Shown in pieces: positions 7,983 to 15,195 of a stretch of DNA of 64,000 nt (position 1 is the stretch's first letter; each line of letters opens with the position of its first letter). This DNA is from Mycolicibacterium komossense (GTDB lineage: Bacteria > Actinomycetota > Actinomycetes > Mycobacteriales > Mycobacteriaceae). The notes beneath the pieces were generated by a model. The model was not told the DNA's origin and searched no databases. It saw nothing but the letters and a program-made list of their open reading frames with translations. The position numbers were made by a program, and so were the translations under genes. The stretch lies in the NCBI RefSeq assembly GCF_025822605.1, contig NZ_JACKTY010000049.1:248001-312000 (forward strand). The letters run 5' to 3'.

Positions 7983-8720
7983 GTGACATTGGTATCCGCT
8001 GGGATCATTACTGATCGGGTGGTGCACGCATCTGTGCACGTGAAGGTGTTTTTCGCCTTGGCAGGTGTGTGTCTGGCCGTCACTGTGCTGTCGTCGCTTG
8101 CCAAAAGTATTGAGGCTCAGCGGCGCATTTACTGGGGTGGCACCGCGGGAGCGGCCCTGTTCACCTTTATCGGATTGCTTCCTGACTGGACTGGAGGTTT
8201 GGGACTTGCGGCTGCTGGGCTGTTCGCTATGGCGCTCGCAGCATATTTCACGAGCTCCTATATCAAGATTGCCGGCAAGATCTACGCATTCCACACCCGC
8301 GACGGCCAGCCTGACCGTGCCGCGTCAGCCGGTCGTTTACGACCCAGCCGAAGATCATTGCGGGAGTGACGTCACGGCGAAGAAAGCGTGGTGGTTGTCG
8401 GTCCCCGCTATGGGCCTGTGCTCCGCCAGTGTCGTGAGCAACGTCGGTTCGGACAGGAACCTTAGTGTAATGCTCACTGCGGCGGGTTTCCTGATCCTGA
8501 GCGCTTTGGCGTTGGGTATGCCAGCGAGGCTAGTTGGGGTTACCGAGTGGCTCGCGGCCAGTACGTGCAGTTCGTGCTGATCGGGATCATTACCGGCGGT
8601 GCTTTCATAGTTCTCTATCTGCTGGCGTATCTCGCTGGCAGGCGCTGGCCGTATCGCTACAGTAAATCGCTCGAGCGCCCCGCGCCGCCCCGTCCGGTAC
8701 GCGATAAGAAGATCCTCTAA
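7983..8720 (+). pseudogene. Frameshifted chimeric copy 3 of the six-TM candidate immunity gene
   Basis: Starts at GTG 7983 after AAGGGGAA. The first frame runs in register with copy 2 through FHTRDGQPDR, ending near 8318. Relative to copy 1, 11 nt are then missing and the reading continues in another frame as VVYDPAEDHCGSDVTAKKAW. One further nucleotide is missing near 8518 (LGY codons), after which the third frame gives ASWGYRVARGQYVQFVLIG and the basic tail, ending with TAA at 8718-8720. The 5' part is copy-2-like and the 3' part copy-1-like, so it is a recombinant that later lost its frame, or was broken by the recombination. Without those two indels it would encode a full-length protein. 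Confidence 0.85.
7998..8318 (+). repeat. 321-bp near-identical direct repeat, right copy
   Basis: Second copy of 7219-7539, five mismatches, forming the 5' half of the frameshifted copy 3. The pair could recombine and delete or amplify a 779-bp unit. Confidence 0.9.
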
Positions 8721-8929
8721 GGCTTACTGCGTCTTGGAGTTTCGCCGTCGTCGTCCCAGTCGACCCACTCCGGCGGTTGGAGTCGCCCAAGCGATCGATC
8801 GGATATATATGGGTTCTTAAACTTGCGTGAACCTGCAGCCCGCGACTTGCGAAAAACCGCGGTGATGTAGAAAAGTGCACCGCCAACAACGAAGAGCAGC
8901 AGCGCACCCTTGGCGATATCCAGCCACAT
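8717..8929 (-). CDS. Small single-TM protein, unknown function
   Basis: 70 residues: one hydrophobic helix at about 5-25 followed by a basic stretch (FRKSRAAGSRKFK) and a C-terminal segment DRSLGRLQPPEWVDWDDDGE. Topology would put the tail in the cytoplasm. No named family is recognised. It is convergent with the chimeric pseudogene, its stop overlapping that gene's end by about 4 nt. A 21-bp stretch of its 3' part is repeated exactly at 3923-3943 in the same orientation, implying a second, destroyed copy on the other side of the module. The start is uncertain because the ribosome binding site is weak (GCAGAG). Confidence 0.5.
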   Translation of the reverse strand: MWLDIAKGALLLFVVGGALFYITAVFRKSRAAGSRKFKNPYISDRSLGRLQPPEWVDWDDDGETPRRSKP

Positions 8930-8980
8930 CTCTGCGACATTAGCTGCATTTCTACGCCGGTCGGAGCGCTACTCAAAACA

Positions 8981-9001
8981 CGGCCGCCGCCACGGCGGCC
9001 G
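8981..9001. terminator. GC-rich hairpin, possible bidirectional terminator
   Basis: CGGCCGCCG and CGGCGGCCG form a perfect 9-bp stem around a CCA loop. There is no T tract, so it would be an I-shaped mycobacterial-type terminator at best, or simply a structural repeat upstream of the small gene at 8929. Confidence 0.35.
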
Positions 9002-9267
9002 CCGCAGAAAGCCGGCCCGTATTCTCGCGCATCGCGAAATCCTGGCAAATCACGACTTTGACAGCTGAACGCATCGGATGGAGAGCTTTCTAGTCATCTG
9101 AGCGCAACGCTGTGGGCGATCAGGTGTCCGAAGGAAGGCGAGCGGCGTAGGTTTTACCGCCAGTTCTTATGTGGTTGGTTCGAAGGAAGGCGATCGACAC
9201 CAACGCGATCGCGAAGGCGACGGATATAAAGATCGTCGACTTCCAACTGGACAGCTTGGGCTAGCGG

Positions 9268-9311
9268 GCGGTGTTGGGTTCGCTGCGGAGGAGGTCGGGG
9301 TAGTCGGTTGC
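9268..9311 (+). repeat. 44-bp direct repeat, right copy
   Basis: Same orientation as 3293-3336, three mismatches. It retains the final codons and stop-like TAG of the membrane-protein gene but nothing upstream of them, so it is a detached 3' fragment. Confidence 0.75.
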
Positions 9312-9312
9312 G

Positions 9313-9336
9313 AGCCGTCATCAATTGATGACGGCT
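9313..9336. repeat. Perfect 24-bp palindrome
   Basis: AGCCGTCATCAA is followed directly by its exact reverse complement. It lies 1 nt after the 44-bp repeat and about 30 nt from the 3' end of the truncated six-TM gene. It could be an operator, a recombination site or a terminator stem; nothing here decides. Confidence 0.6.
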
Positions 9337-9367
9337 GCGGGACGAGACAGGCGATCCGGGCGGCGGA

Positions 9368-9706
9368 TTAATCGTCAGATCGAAGCGCAGGTGGTCGTTC
9401 GGGTCCCCGGTTGTTGCTGAACACCGAGTAGATGCGGCCGCCGAGCTTTACATGGTTCGTCCACTTGAGGGCGACGACAACCAGGCTGACACCGATCGCG
9501 ACAGCCAGGATTGTTGCTGATTCCCAGTCGGGCAGCTGAGACGCGAACAGCAGTGCAACGCCGATTGCGGAGCCGGTCCAATAGACCCGCCGCTCAATCG
9601 AATCGGGTGACAGCGTTGCCGATCGCCACAACGGGAACATGCTGCCAGCTGTAGCCAACTCGATGATGGAAATTCCACTACAGAAGGTAGGGATCGACAC
9701 CGTCAT
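9368..9706 (-). CDS. Truncated paralogue of the six-TM candidate immunity proteins
   Basis: 112 residues corresponding only to the N-terminal half of the six-TM family: RRVYWTGSA, LPDWESA and VKLGGRIYSVFSNNRGPER align with RRIYWGGTA, LPDWTGG and IKIAGKIYAFHTRDGQPDR of the complete copies. The C-terminal three helices and basic tail are missing. Its ATG (9706) overlaps the stop of the upstream full-length copy (ATGA), so it would be translated by coupling. It may be a decaying gene or a functional short form. The 3' end abuts the scarred junction region. Confidence 0.6.
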   Translation of the reverse strand: MTVSIPTFCSGISIIELATAGSMFPLWRSATLSPDSIERRVYWTGSAIGVALLFASQLPDWESATILAVAIGVSLVVVALKWTNHVKLGGRIYSVFSNNRGPERPPALRSDD

Positions 9707-10383
9707 CGACCATGCCGTGATCGGTTGTGCGGGTGGCGTTTTCCAAGCTCATACCCGAGGAAATATGCAGCTGGGGGTATCAAGAGCATGGGTATGGAAG
9801 CGACCACCACGATCAGGGCTTGAACGCGCTGGCCGCGGACAAGGGGAAGCTGACGGGAACTGTCGTCATGGCCGGTGGCCGCGCCGAGGAAAGAGAGGAA
9901 AACGACAGCGAAGATACCTCTCCACTCCCAGCCAAGGCTGTAGACGGCGCCGCCGAGAATGCACGCCAGCGCTGCAAACACCCACCACTGTTTCGATGCG
10001 GTGACAAGTCCGCCATAGCTGTCTGCAGGCGAGCCTTGGCGAGCGCCAGGCGATTGTTCCGACTCCTCGGCGAGGGTGTCAGTGATGCTGTGCGCGATGA
10101 CGCGCCCACCGATCTTGATATAGGGCGTCGCGAAGTAAGCCCTCAGGGTCGCGGGCAAAGCAAACATCACGACAACAGCGATACTTGCCGACCAACCTCG
10201 GCTCGAGGCTGCTGTGGCGCCGAATGCCGCCGCCCCCAGCCAGCCAACCCAATAAATTCGGCGCGCACTCGGAATATCGAGTTTGACGAAAGCCGGTATA
10301 CAGCCCACGATGACGCAGATGATTGCGGCTACAAAGGCCGCGGTCTGCCAGGGTTGCAGGGCGGTGTGTGTGGATTCAGCCAT
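9703..10383 (-). CDS. Six-TM membrane protein, candidate immunity protein of the second module
   Basis: 226 residues from ATG 10383 (MAESTHTALQPW). This start overlaps the stop of the large gene by 8 nt; an upstream in-frame start at 10446 would overlap it by 71 nt and is less likely. Same architecture as the copies at 6304 and 7204: paired N-terminal helices, YFATPYIKIGGRVIAHSI in place of YFTSSYIKIAGKIYAFHT, a soluble loop, three C-terminal helices and a basic tail. Sequence is clearly more divergent than the tandem copies of module 1, as expected if each protects against its own partner. It is followed, with an ATGA overlap, by the truncated paralogue. Confidence 0.62.
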   Translation of the reverse strand: MAESTHTALQPWQTAAFVAAIICVIVGCIPAFVKLDIPSARRIYWVGWLGAAAFGATAASSRGWSASIAVVVMFALPATLRAYFATPYIKIGGRVIAHSITDTLAEESEQSPGARQGSPADSYGGLVTASKQWWVFAALACILGGAVYSLGWEWRGIFAVVFLSFLGAATGHDDSSRQLPLVRGQRVQALIVVVASIPMLLIPPAAYFLGYELGKRHPHNRSRHGR

Positions 10384-11887
10384 CAAGGTTACCGAACAGC
10401 TCTCCGACGTACTTGCTGCCATATGGCGAAAGCACCACCGCCCCAACGAGACCAGTTAACACCGCGCCCTCGGGTCCGATCCAAGTGCCGGCGAGTGCCC
10501 AGGCGCCGACACCGACCGCGTAGCTGGTAGCCGCGCCCCCAGCGACCTGGCCGGCAGTCTGCCAAGCGGGGGCATGATTGGCGACGATATCGTAGAGACC
10601 CAGCCCTGTATCTAACCCGAGACCGGCCAGGCCGAGCTTTCCCGAGATGCTCTTCAACTGGGTGAGATCCGCTTCTGAAAATCGTCCCAGCGCGTGCGCA
10701 GTCTCCGACTCCGACTTGATTACACGGGTGCCAGCGTCTGCACCCGCGCCAAGCCCCCCGAGCAACTGTGAATCTTGATTCAGCAAGTCTCGCCACGGCA
10801 CTCCCTGACCAAGCGCCTCAACGGCGGTCTTAGCGCCATCCGCGGATAGTCCTTGCCGTTGAAACGCTTCGATCGCCTTCTGTGTCACCAGAACCCGTGC
10901 TCCGTGCTCGGCATCGTCGAGAGCCTGTGTTGCTTGATCGGCAGTCATGGGCGGCATTCCCAGCAGACCCTGCTCCATTTTCTTTTGCCAGTCGAGGCGC
11001 ATTCGCGCACGGTCTGCGGCGGTACCACCCAGGAGCGGGTCAACAGAGAGAGGACCGGTGAACCGGGACTTATCGTAATCGTCGAGTCGTTCGCTGGCGA
11101 GGTGTCGTGAATCCGCTGTCGCGCCTGGATTCGTCGCGGTCGCGAAATCTTGAAGGCGCTTGGCAGCATCGGCCTTCTCCGGTGTCCACGGACCAGGACT
11201 GTCGACCATGGCTTGGTCTTTGACTCTCTGGCCGTCCCCATATTTGCCGACCGCGGCTTGGTCTTGCTGAGCATGTGTGCGGTTGCCATCGTCATCGAGG
11301 CCCTGAAGTGCACCTGGGTCGTATCCGTCCTCACGCAGTGTCGTCAACGCGCTGGTCAGTTTCGCGGAGTAGTCATCACGAATCGCACCAATCTGACCCA
11401 AGATTTGGGTGGTGACATTAATTGCATCGGATTCGAGTGCAGACGTGTCTTCATCATGCGCTAGCGCCTCGTCGATCAGCGCATCGAGATAGTGCAGTTG
11501 GCTGTCCAGGACGCTGATGTCATTACTTGCGAATCTTTCCGCCTCGGCGAGGGCTGCGGCGAGGCCCTCCAGATCGATCGCGATTCTCGGCAGTTGATCC
11601 TTCTGAAATGTCACGGATCGCTGGACTCGTTGTACCTCAGCTGAGTCGTTGATCGGGTGCCCACCGTCCTCGTGGTTCCACGAGGCGCGAAACCGTGCGA
11701 GGGCATCTAAATAGGCGTCATGGGCCGCGCTCGTGCAATCGCTCGCGGCCCGAAACGCGCCAGCAAGGCTAGAGATTGCTCCCGGGTCGCCTGATTGCAA
11801 AGTCTCATCCAGTTTCCACGGGTCTCCGCCGGCGGCGTTGATCAAGCTGCCGATATCGATGTGGGTTAGCGCTGGATACGGTGCCAC
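10376..11887 (-). CDS. Large ESX-associated, polymorphic-toxin-like protein (second module)
   Basis: 503 residues, no signal peptide. The N-terminal region mirrors the 4739-6304 protein: IDIGSLINAAGGDPWKLDE, SGDPGAISSLAGAF and HPINDSAEVQRV, then DDYSAKLTSAL and DGYDPGALQGLD. The middle is long and helical. The last ~90 residues are hydrophobic and Gly/Ala-rich (GLGLYDIVANHAPAW onward) with a different sequence from the first module, consistent with a swapped C-terminal effector domain on a shared export domain. It lies 9 nt after the EspC-like gene and overlaps the six-TM gene by 8 nt, so the three form one operon. Toxin activity is inferred from architecture; no enzymatic motif is visible. 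Confidence 0.68.
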   Translation of the reverse strand: MAPYPALTHIDIGSLINAAGGDPWKLDETLQSGDPGAISSLAGAFRAASDCTSAAHDAYLDALARFRASWNHEDGGHPINDSAEVQRVQRSVTFQKDQLPRIAIDLEGLAAALAEAERFASNDISVLDSQLHYLDALIDEALAHDEDTSALESDAINVTTQILGQIGAIRDDYSAKLTSALTTLREDGYDPGALQGLDDDGNRTHAQQDQAAVGKYGDGQRVKDQAMVDSPGPWTPEKADAAKRLQDFATATNPGATADSRHLASERLDDYDKSRFTGPLSVDPLLGGTAADRARMRLDWQKKMEQGLLGMPPMTADQATQALDDAEHGARVLVTQKAIEAFQRQGLSADGAKTAVEALGQGVPWRDLLNQDSQLLGGLGAGADAGTRVIKSESETAHALGRFSEADLTQLKSISGKLGLAGLGLDTGLGLYDIVANHAPAWQTAGQVAGGAATSYAVGVGAWALAGTWIGPEGAVLTGLVGAVVLSPYGSKYVGELFGNLDG

Positions 11888-11896
11888 GGCATTCGT

Positions 11897-12205
11897 CTAT
11901 AGCTGTTTCGCGACATCGTGTAGTCGCTTGCCGTTATCGGCGTCCATCTCGGCGAATTCCGATGCCGCGTTATGCGCGTTGTTGCCCAACTGATCGAGGA
12001 TTTCACTGTGCTTATTGAGCATCTCTGTATGGCGACTGTGAGCGTCGGTGACCGCATCGTGAAACTCTTGAGCGGCGTCGAAATCCCCGAAGATCCCTGA
12101 ATTTACTGAGGCTCGGCGAAGGTATCCCGCTCCGTCGTTGGCGTGATCGGCGGCCTTGAAAGTCGTATTGGCGCCTGTGCGCATCTCTGCAGGATCAACG
12201 AACAT
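11897..12205 (-). CDS. EspC-family (DUF2580-like) small ESX secretion-associated protein, second copy
   Basis: 102 residues from ATG 12205 (MFVDPAEMRTGAN), preceded by AGGGGA; a longer frame to 12229 is less likely because the ribosome binding site lies inside it. Shares RTGANTTF, SGIFGDFDAAQEFH, HSRHTEMLNKHSEIL and FAEMDADN with the 4223-4522 protein. The FAEMD segment again resembles the type VII export signal. It is first in the operon with the large gene 9 nt downstream, the arrangement expected for a small co-secreted or chaperone-like partner. No ESX core component is encoded in the window, so export must use machinery elsewhere. Confidence 0.78.
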   Translation of the reverse strand: MFVDPAEMRTGANTTFKAADHANDGAGYLRRASVNSGIFGDFDAAQEFHDAVTDAHSRHTEMLNKHSEILDQLGNNAHNAASEFAEMDADNGKRLHDVAKQL

Positions 12206-12253
12206 GCTTCCCCTAATCTCTTCACGCAAGGTTACTCACAGGGCATCTCCCGC

Positions 12254-14284
12254 TCAATTCACCCCAATGCCCAGCACCCGGTGCAGGAACGAATAACTCA
12301 ACGCCGTCTTGAACGCGGTCTGCGCATTGTCGGCGGCACCGGCGTGCCCGCCTTCGATGTTTTCGTAGTACCGGACCTGATGTCCGGCCGCCTCCAGAGC
12401 GGCGGTCATCTTGCGGGCATGGCCGGGATGCACCCGGTCGTCGCGGGTCGAGGTCGTCATCAGCAGAGCTGGGTACTCGGCATCGGCCGAAATATTCTGG
12501 TACGGCGAGAATTCGGCCATGAAGGCCCAGTCGTCCGGGTTGTCGGGGTCGCCGTACTCCGCCACCCAGGACGCCCCGGCCAGCAACAGGTGGAAACGCT
12601 TCATGTCGAGCAGCGGCACCTGGCAGACCAGCGCGCCGAAGAGCTCGGGATAGCGGGTCAGCATGACACCCATCAGCAGGCCGCCGTTGCTGCCGCCCTG
12701 CGCGGCGAGCTGTTCGACGGTGGTGATGCCGCGTCCCACCAGATCCTTTGCCACGGCCGCGAAATCCTCGTAGACGCGGTGTCGGTTCTCGCGCATCGCC
12801 TGGGTATGCCAGGCCGGCCCGTACTCGCCCCCACCACGGATGTTGGCCAGCACGTAGGTGCCGCCCCGGTTGAGCCACAACCGGCCAAGGACGCCGCCGT
12901 AGGCCGGCGTCGACGAGTTCTCGAAGCCACCATATCCGCCGAGCAACGTAGGCCCCGGTCCGGTCGAAGAGCGATGTCCCACAACGAAATAGGGAATCAT
13001 CGTGCCGTCCAGCGATGCCACGAAATGCTGGGATACCTCGATATCGTCGGCGTCGAAGAAGGCGGGCGCCGATTTGATCTCGGTCAGCTCTTCGCCGGCG
13101 GCGCCCTGCAGCAGCCGGGACGGAGTGTCGAAACCGCTGTAGTCCAGGAAGATCTCGTCACCCATATCGTCGGCGGCGACGATCACGGTGTTGGTGTTCG
13201 GCGGTATCCCCGGCACCGGCTCGCGATTCCACGATCCGGGAGTGGCGATTTCGACACGACTGGCGACATCGTGCAGGGTCAGCAGTACCAGCCGATCGCG
13301 GGTCCAGGCGTAACTCTCCAGCGACGTGTGTTCATCCGGTGCAAACACCACGGTGAGTTTCGCAGTGCCGGAGAGGAATTCGTCGTAATTGGCGGCCAGC
13401 AGCGACCCCACGGGATAACTGGAGTTGCCGACGGACCATTCACTCTTTGGTTTGATCAGGATCCACTCGCGATGAATCGAGACCCCCGCGTCGGTGGGCG
13501 CGTCGATGCGGATCAGCTCGTCGCCGCGCAGCTCGTAGAGTTCGTGGTTGAAGAAGTCCGTCGCGCGCACCAGCGTGATGCGTTCGAAGCCGGGCGTCCG
13601 GTCCACGCCCGCGCCTACGCTCACATCCGCGGCAGTGCCCTCGAAAACCGTCTCCGCCTCGGCCAGGGGCTGGCCGCGTCGCCACCGCTTGACCACCCGC
13701 GGATATCCGGAGTCAGTCAGTGAGCCGGGACCGAAGTCGGTGCCGATTAGCACCGTGTGCTCGTTCTCCCAGGTGATGTCGGTCTTGGCTTCCGGGACCT
13801 CGAATCCGTCGGCGACGAACTCCTTTGTCCGCATGTCGAATTCGCGGACGATAGCGGCGTCGGAGCCACCCCGGGACAGACTGACCAGAGCCAGGGTGTG
13901 GTCGGGCTCGATGACATCGGCGCCCGCCCACACCCAGTTCACGTCATCGCCGGCCGCGAGGGCGTCCACGTCGATGACGACCTCCCAGTCCGGATCGTCG
14001 GTTCGGTAGGACTCCAGCGTCGTGCGACGCCACAGCCCGCGCGGGTTGGTGGCGTCGCGCCAGAAGTTGTAGAGGTACTCGCCGCGACGCCGCACGTACG
14101 GGATGCGGCTGTCGGTGTCGAGCACCTCGAGCGCTTGGCGGCGCATCTCGTCGAACCGGTCGTCACACAGCTCCGTCAATGTCGGGTCGTTGTGCGCGCG
14201 GACCCATCCCAACGCCGCATCGCCGGTAACGTCTTCAAGCCAGAGATACGGGTCTTCGTAAGCGGAGCTCTGTTGGTCGGGCAT
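12254..14284 (-). CDS. Prolyl oligopeptidase family serine peptidase (Rv0457c-like)
   Basis: 676 residues, the normal length for S9A peptidases. The N-terminal half begins with the family motif DPYLWLEDV and forms the substrate-gating beta-propeller; the C-terminal third is the alpha/beta-hydrolase domain. The nucleophile Ser lies in GGSNGG (about residue 532), the Asp in TRDDRVHPGH (about 615) and the His in EGGHAG (about 647). It would cleave short peptides after proline and is cytoplasmic, with no signal peptide. It is divergent from the DUF779 gene with about 70 bp between. In M. tuberculosis the ortholog neighbours an aldehyde dehydrogenase; here that gene is absent from the junction. 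Confidence 0.92.
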   Translation of the reverse strand: MPDQQSSAYEDPYLWLEDVTGDAALGWVRAHNDPTLTELCDDRFDEMRRQALEVLDTDSRIPYVRRRGEYLYNFWRDATNPRGLWRRTTLESYRTDDPDWEVVIDVDALAAGDDVNWVWAGADVIEPDHTLALVSLSRGGSDAAIVREFDMRTKEFVADGFEVPEAKTDITWENEHTVLIGTDFGPGSLTDSGYPRVVKRWRRGQPLAEAETVFEGTAADVSVGAGVDRTPGFERITLVRATDFFNHELYELRGDELIRIDAPTDAGVSIHREWILIKPKSEWSVGNSSYPVGSLLAANYDEFLSGTAKLTVVFAPDEHTSLESYAWTRDRLVLLTLHDVASRVEIATPGSWNREPVPGIPPNTNTVIVAADDMGDEIFLDYSGFDTPSRLLQGAAGEELTEIKSAPAFFDADDIEVSQHFVASLDGTMIPYFVVGHRSSTGPGPTLLGGYGGFENSSTPAYGGVLGRLWLNRGGTYVLANIRGGGEYGPAWHTQAMRENRHRVYEDFAAVAKDLVGRGITTVEQLAAQGGSNGGLLMGVMLTRYPELFGALVCQVPLLDMKRFHLLLAGASWVAEYGDPDNPDDWAFMAEFSPYQNISADAEYPALLMTTSTRDDRVHPGHARKMTAALEAAGHQVRYYENIEGGHAGAADNAQTAFKTALSYSFLHRVLGIGVN

Positions 14285-14357
14285 AACACCATTGTGTCCG
14301 CGCGCGTACTGTGAGCTGTGTTACACCGATACCGATGAGGCGCAGGGATATCTGACG

Positions 14358-14852
14358 ATGAGTGATGCACCACCACGCGCCCTGATCACCCGGGCCGCGG
14401 CCGAGCTGTTGTCGACGCTGCAGCAGCGCCACGGGGCGTTGATGTTCCACCAGTCCGGTGGCTGCTGCGACGGGTCGTCGCCGATGTGTTACCCGGACGG
14501 AGACTTCGTCGTCGGGGATCGAGACATCCTCCTCGGCCTGCTGGACGTGACCGGGGACAAGCAGCCCGACGGCGTGCCCATCTGGATCTCGGGGCCACAG
14601 TTCGACGCGTGGAAACACACCCAACTGGTAATCGACCTGGTGCCAGGACGTGGTGGCGGTTTCAGCCTCGAAGCTCCCGAGGGGATGCGCTTCCTCTCCC
14701 GCGGCCGCGCCTTCACCGAACAGGAAAACCTGCAGCTCACAGCGCTGCCTCCGGTTACCGGCGCGCAGTACGCCAACGGCACCCGGCCGCCGGGTCCGCG
14801 CGGTGAGGTGGTGGCCGAGGCCGCCGATGTCTGCGCGATACCGATCAGATAA
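14358..14852 (+). CDS. DUF779 family protein (Rv0459-like)
   Basis: 164 residues from ATG 14358 (MSDAPPRALITRAA); an open extension to 14292 runs into the divergent promoter and looks unnatural. Conserved DUF779 features are HGALMFHQSGGCCDGSSPMCY, with the Cys cluster, and WKHTQLVIDLVPGRGGGFSLEAPEGMRFLSR (split across the middle). The family is usually encoded beside aldehyde dehydrogenases and its biochemical role is unknown. Here the dehydrogenase partner (Rv0458 in M. tuberculosis) is missing from the immediate neighbourhood. A strong hairpin follows the stop. Confidence 0.85.
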   Translation: MSDAPPRALITRAAAELLSTLQQRHGALMFHQSGGCCDGSSPMCYPDGDFVVGDRDILLGLLDVTGDKQPDGVPIWISGPQFDAWKHTQLVIDLVPGRGGGFSLEAPEGMRFLSRGRAFTEQENLQLTALPPVTGAQYANGTRPPGPRGEVVAEAADVCAIPIR

Positions 14853-14860
14853 CGACCCTG

Positions 14861-14888
14861 CGTCACCCCGCCTTCGGGTGGGGTGACG
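14861..14888 (+). terminator. Hairpin terminator after the DUF779 gene
   Basis: CGTCACCCC pairs perfectly with GGGGTGACG around a loop containing TTCG. No U tract follows. It begins 8 nt after the DUF779 stop. Confidence 0.6.
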
Positions 14889-14916
14889 GACGCTATTCGC
14901 CCGTACCGTCGGTGAC

Positions 14917-15195
14917 GTGATTCCCCTACCAAGGGCGTGGTTGCTGACCAGTTCGATGCTGGTCGGTGCCGCGGTCGGTGTCGTCGCGGCCGTGCTCAGC
15001 ACGCTGCTCATCCAGGCGTCGATCCGCCCCGATATGGTCATCGCCCTCGTCCTGGGCGTGCCCAGCGTGCTCGGTCTGCTGATGGTCATGATCGCGGGCC
15101 AGCGCTGGGTGACGGCGCTGGGCGCGTTCCTCATCGCGTTCGCGCCCGGCTGGTTCGCCGTGCTCGTCCTGATCCAGGTGGTGCACGGTGCCTGA
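14917..15195 (+). CDS. Small hydrophobic membrane protein (Rv0460-like)
   Basis: 92 residues forming about three membrane helices (8-32, 40-60, 66-88) with almost no soluble part. Function unknown. GTG 14917 follows GACG with no strong ribosome binding site. The 3' end overlaps the next gene by 8 nt, so both are co-translated. Equivalent by position and hydrophobic character to Rv0460. Confidence 0.65.
   Translation: MIPLPRAWLLTSSMLVGAAVGVVAAVLSTLLIQASIRPDMVIALVLGVPSVLGLLMVMIAGQRWVTALGAFLIAFAPGWFAVLVLIQVVHGA

Larger units (their letters stand above)
8930..9367. other. 438-bp stretch of relics and repeats without a convincing gene
   Basis: Contains a perfect 9-bp-stem GC hairpin (8981-9001), two copies of CGAAGGAAGGCGA (9129 and 9181), a 31-codon open frame (9169-9264) that reads like a C-terminal fragment ending DIKIVDFQLDSLG, the right copy of the 44-bp repeat (9268-9311) and a perfect 24-bp palindrome (9313-9336). 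I read it as the scarred junction between the two toxin-like modules. Confidence 0.55.

Noticed and set aside
9169..9264. 31-codon open frame ending DIKIVDFQLDSLG
   Set aside because: Too short and without homologues I recognise or a convincing ribosome binding site; treated as a possible C-terminal relic only.
9727..10530. 267-codon plus-strand frame opposite the second-module TM gene
   Set aside because: Minus strand shows coupled starts, membrane helices and homology to the other TM copies; this frame has none.
3337..12205. Insertion sequence or integrative element
   Set aside because: Despite direct repeats and module duplication, no transposase, integrase, tRNA target or terminal inverted repeats were found.
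12143..13723. 526-codon open frame opposite the prolyl oligopeptidase
   Set aside because: High-GC shadow of a real gene with complete catalytic triad; no domain and Arg/Gly/His-biased composition.
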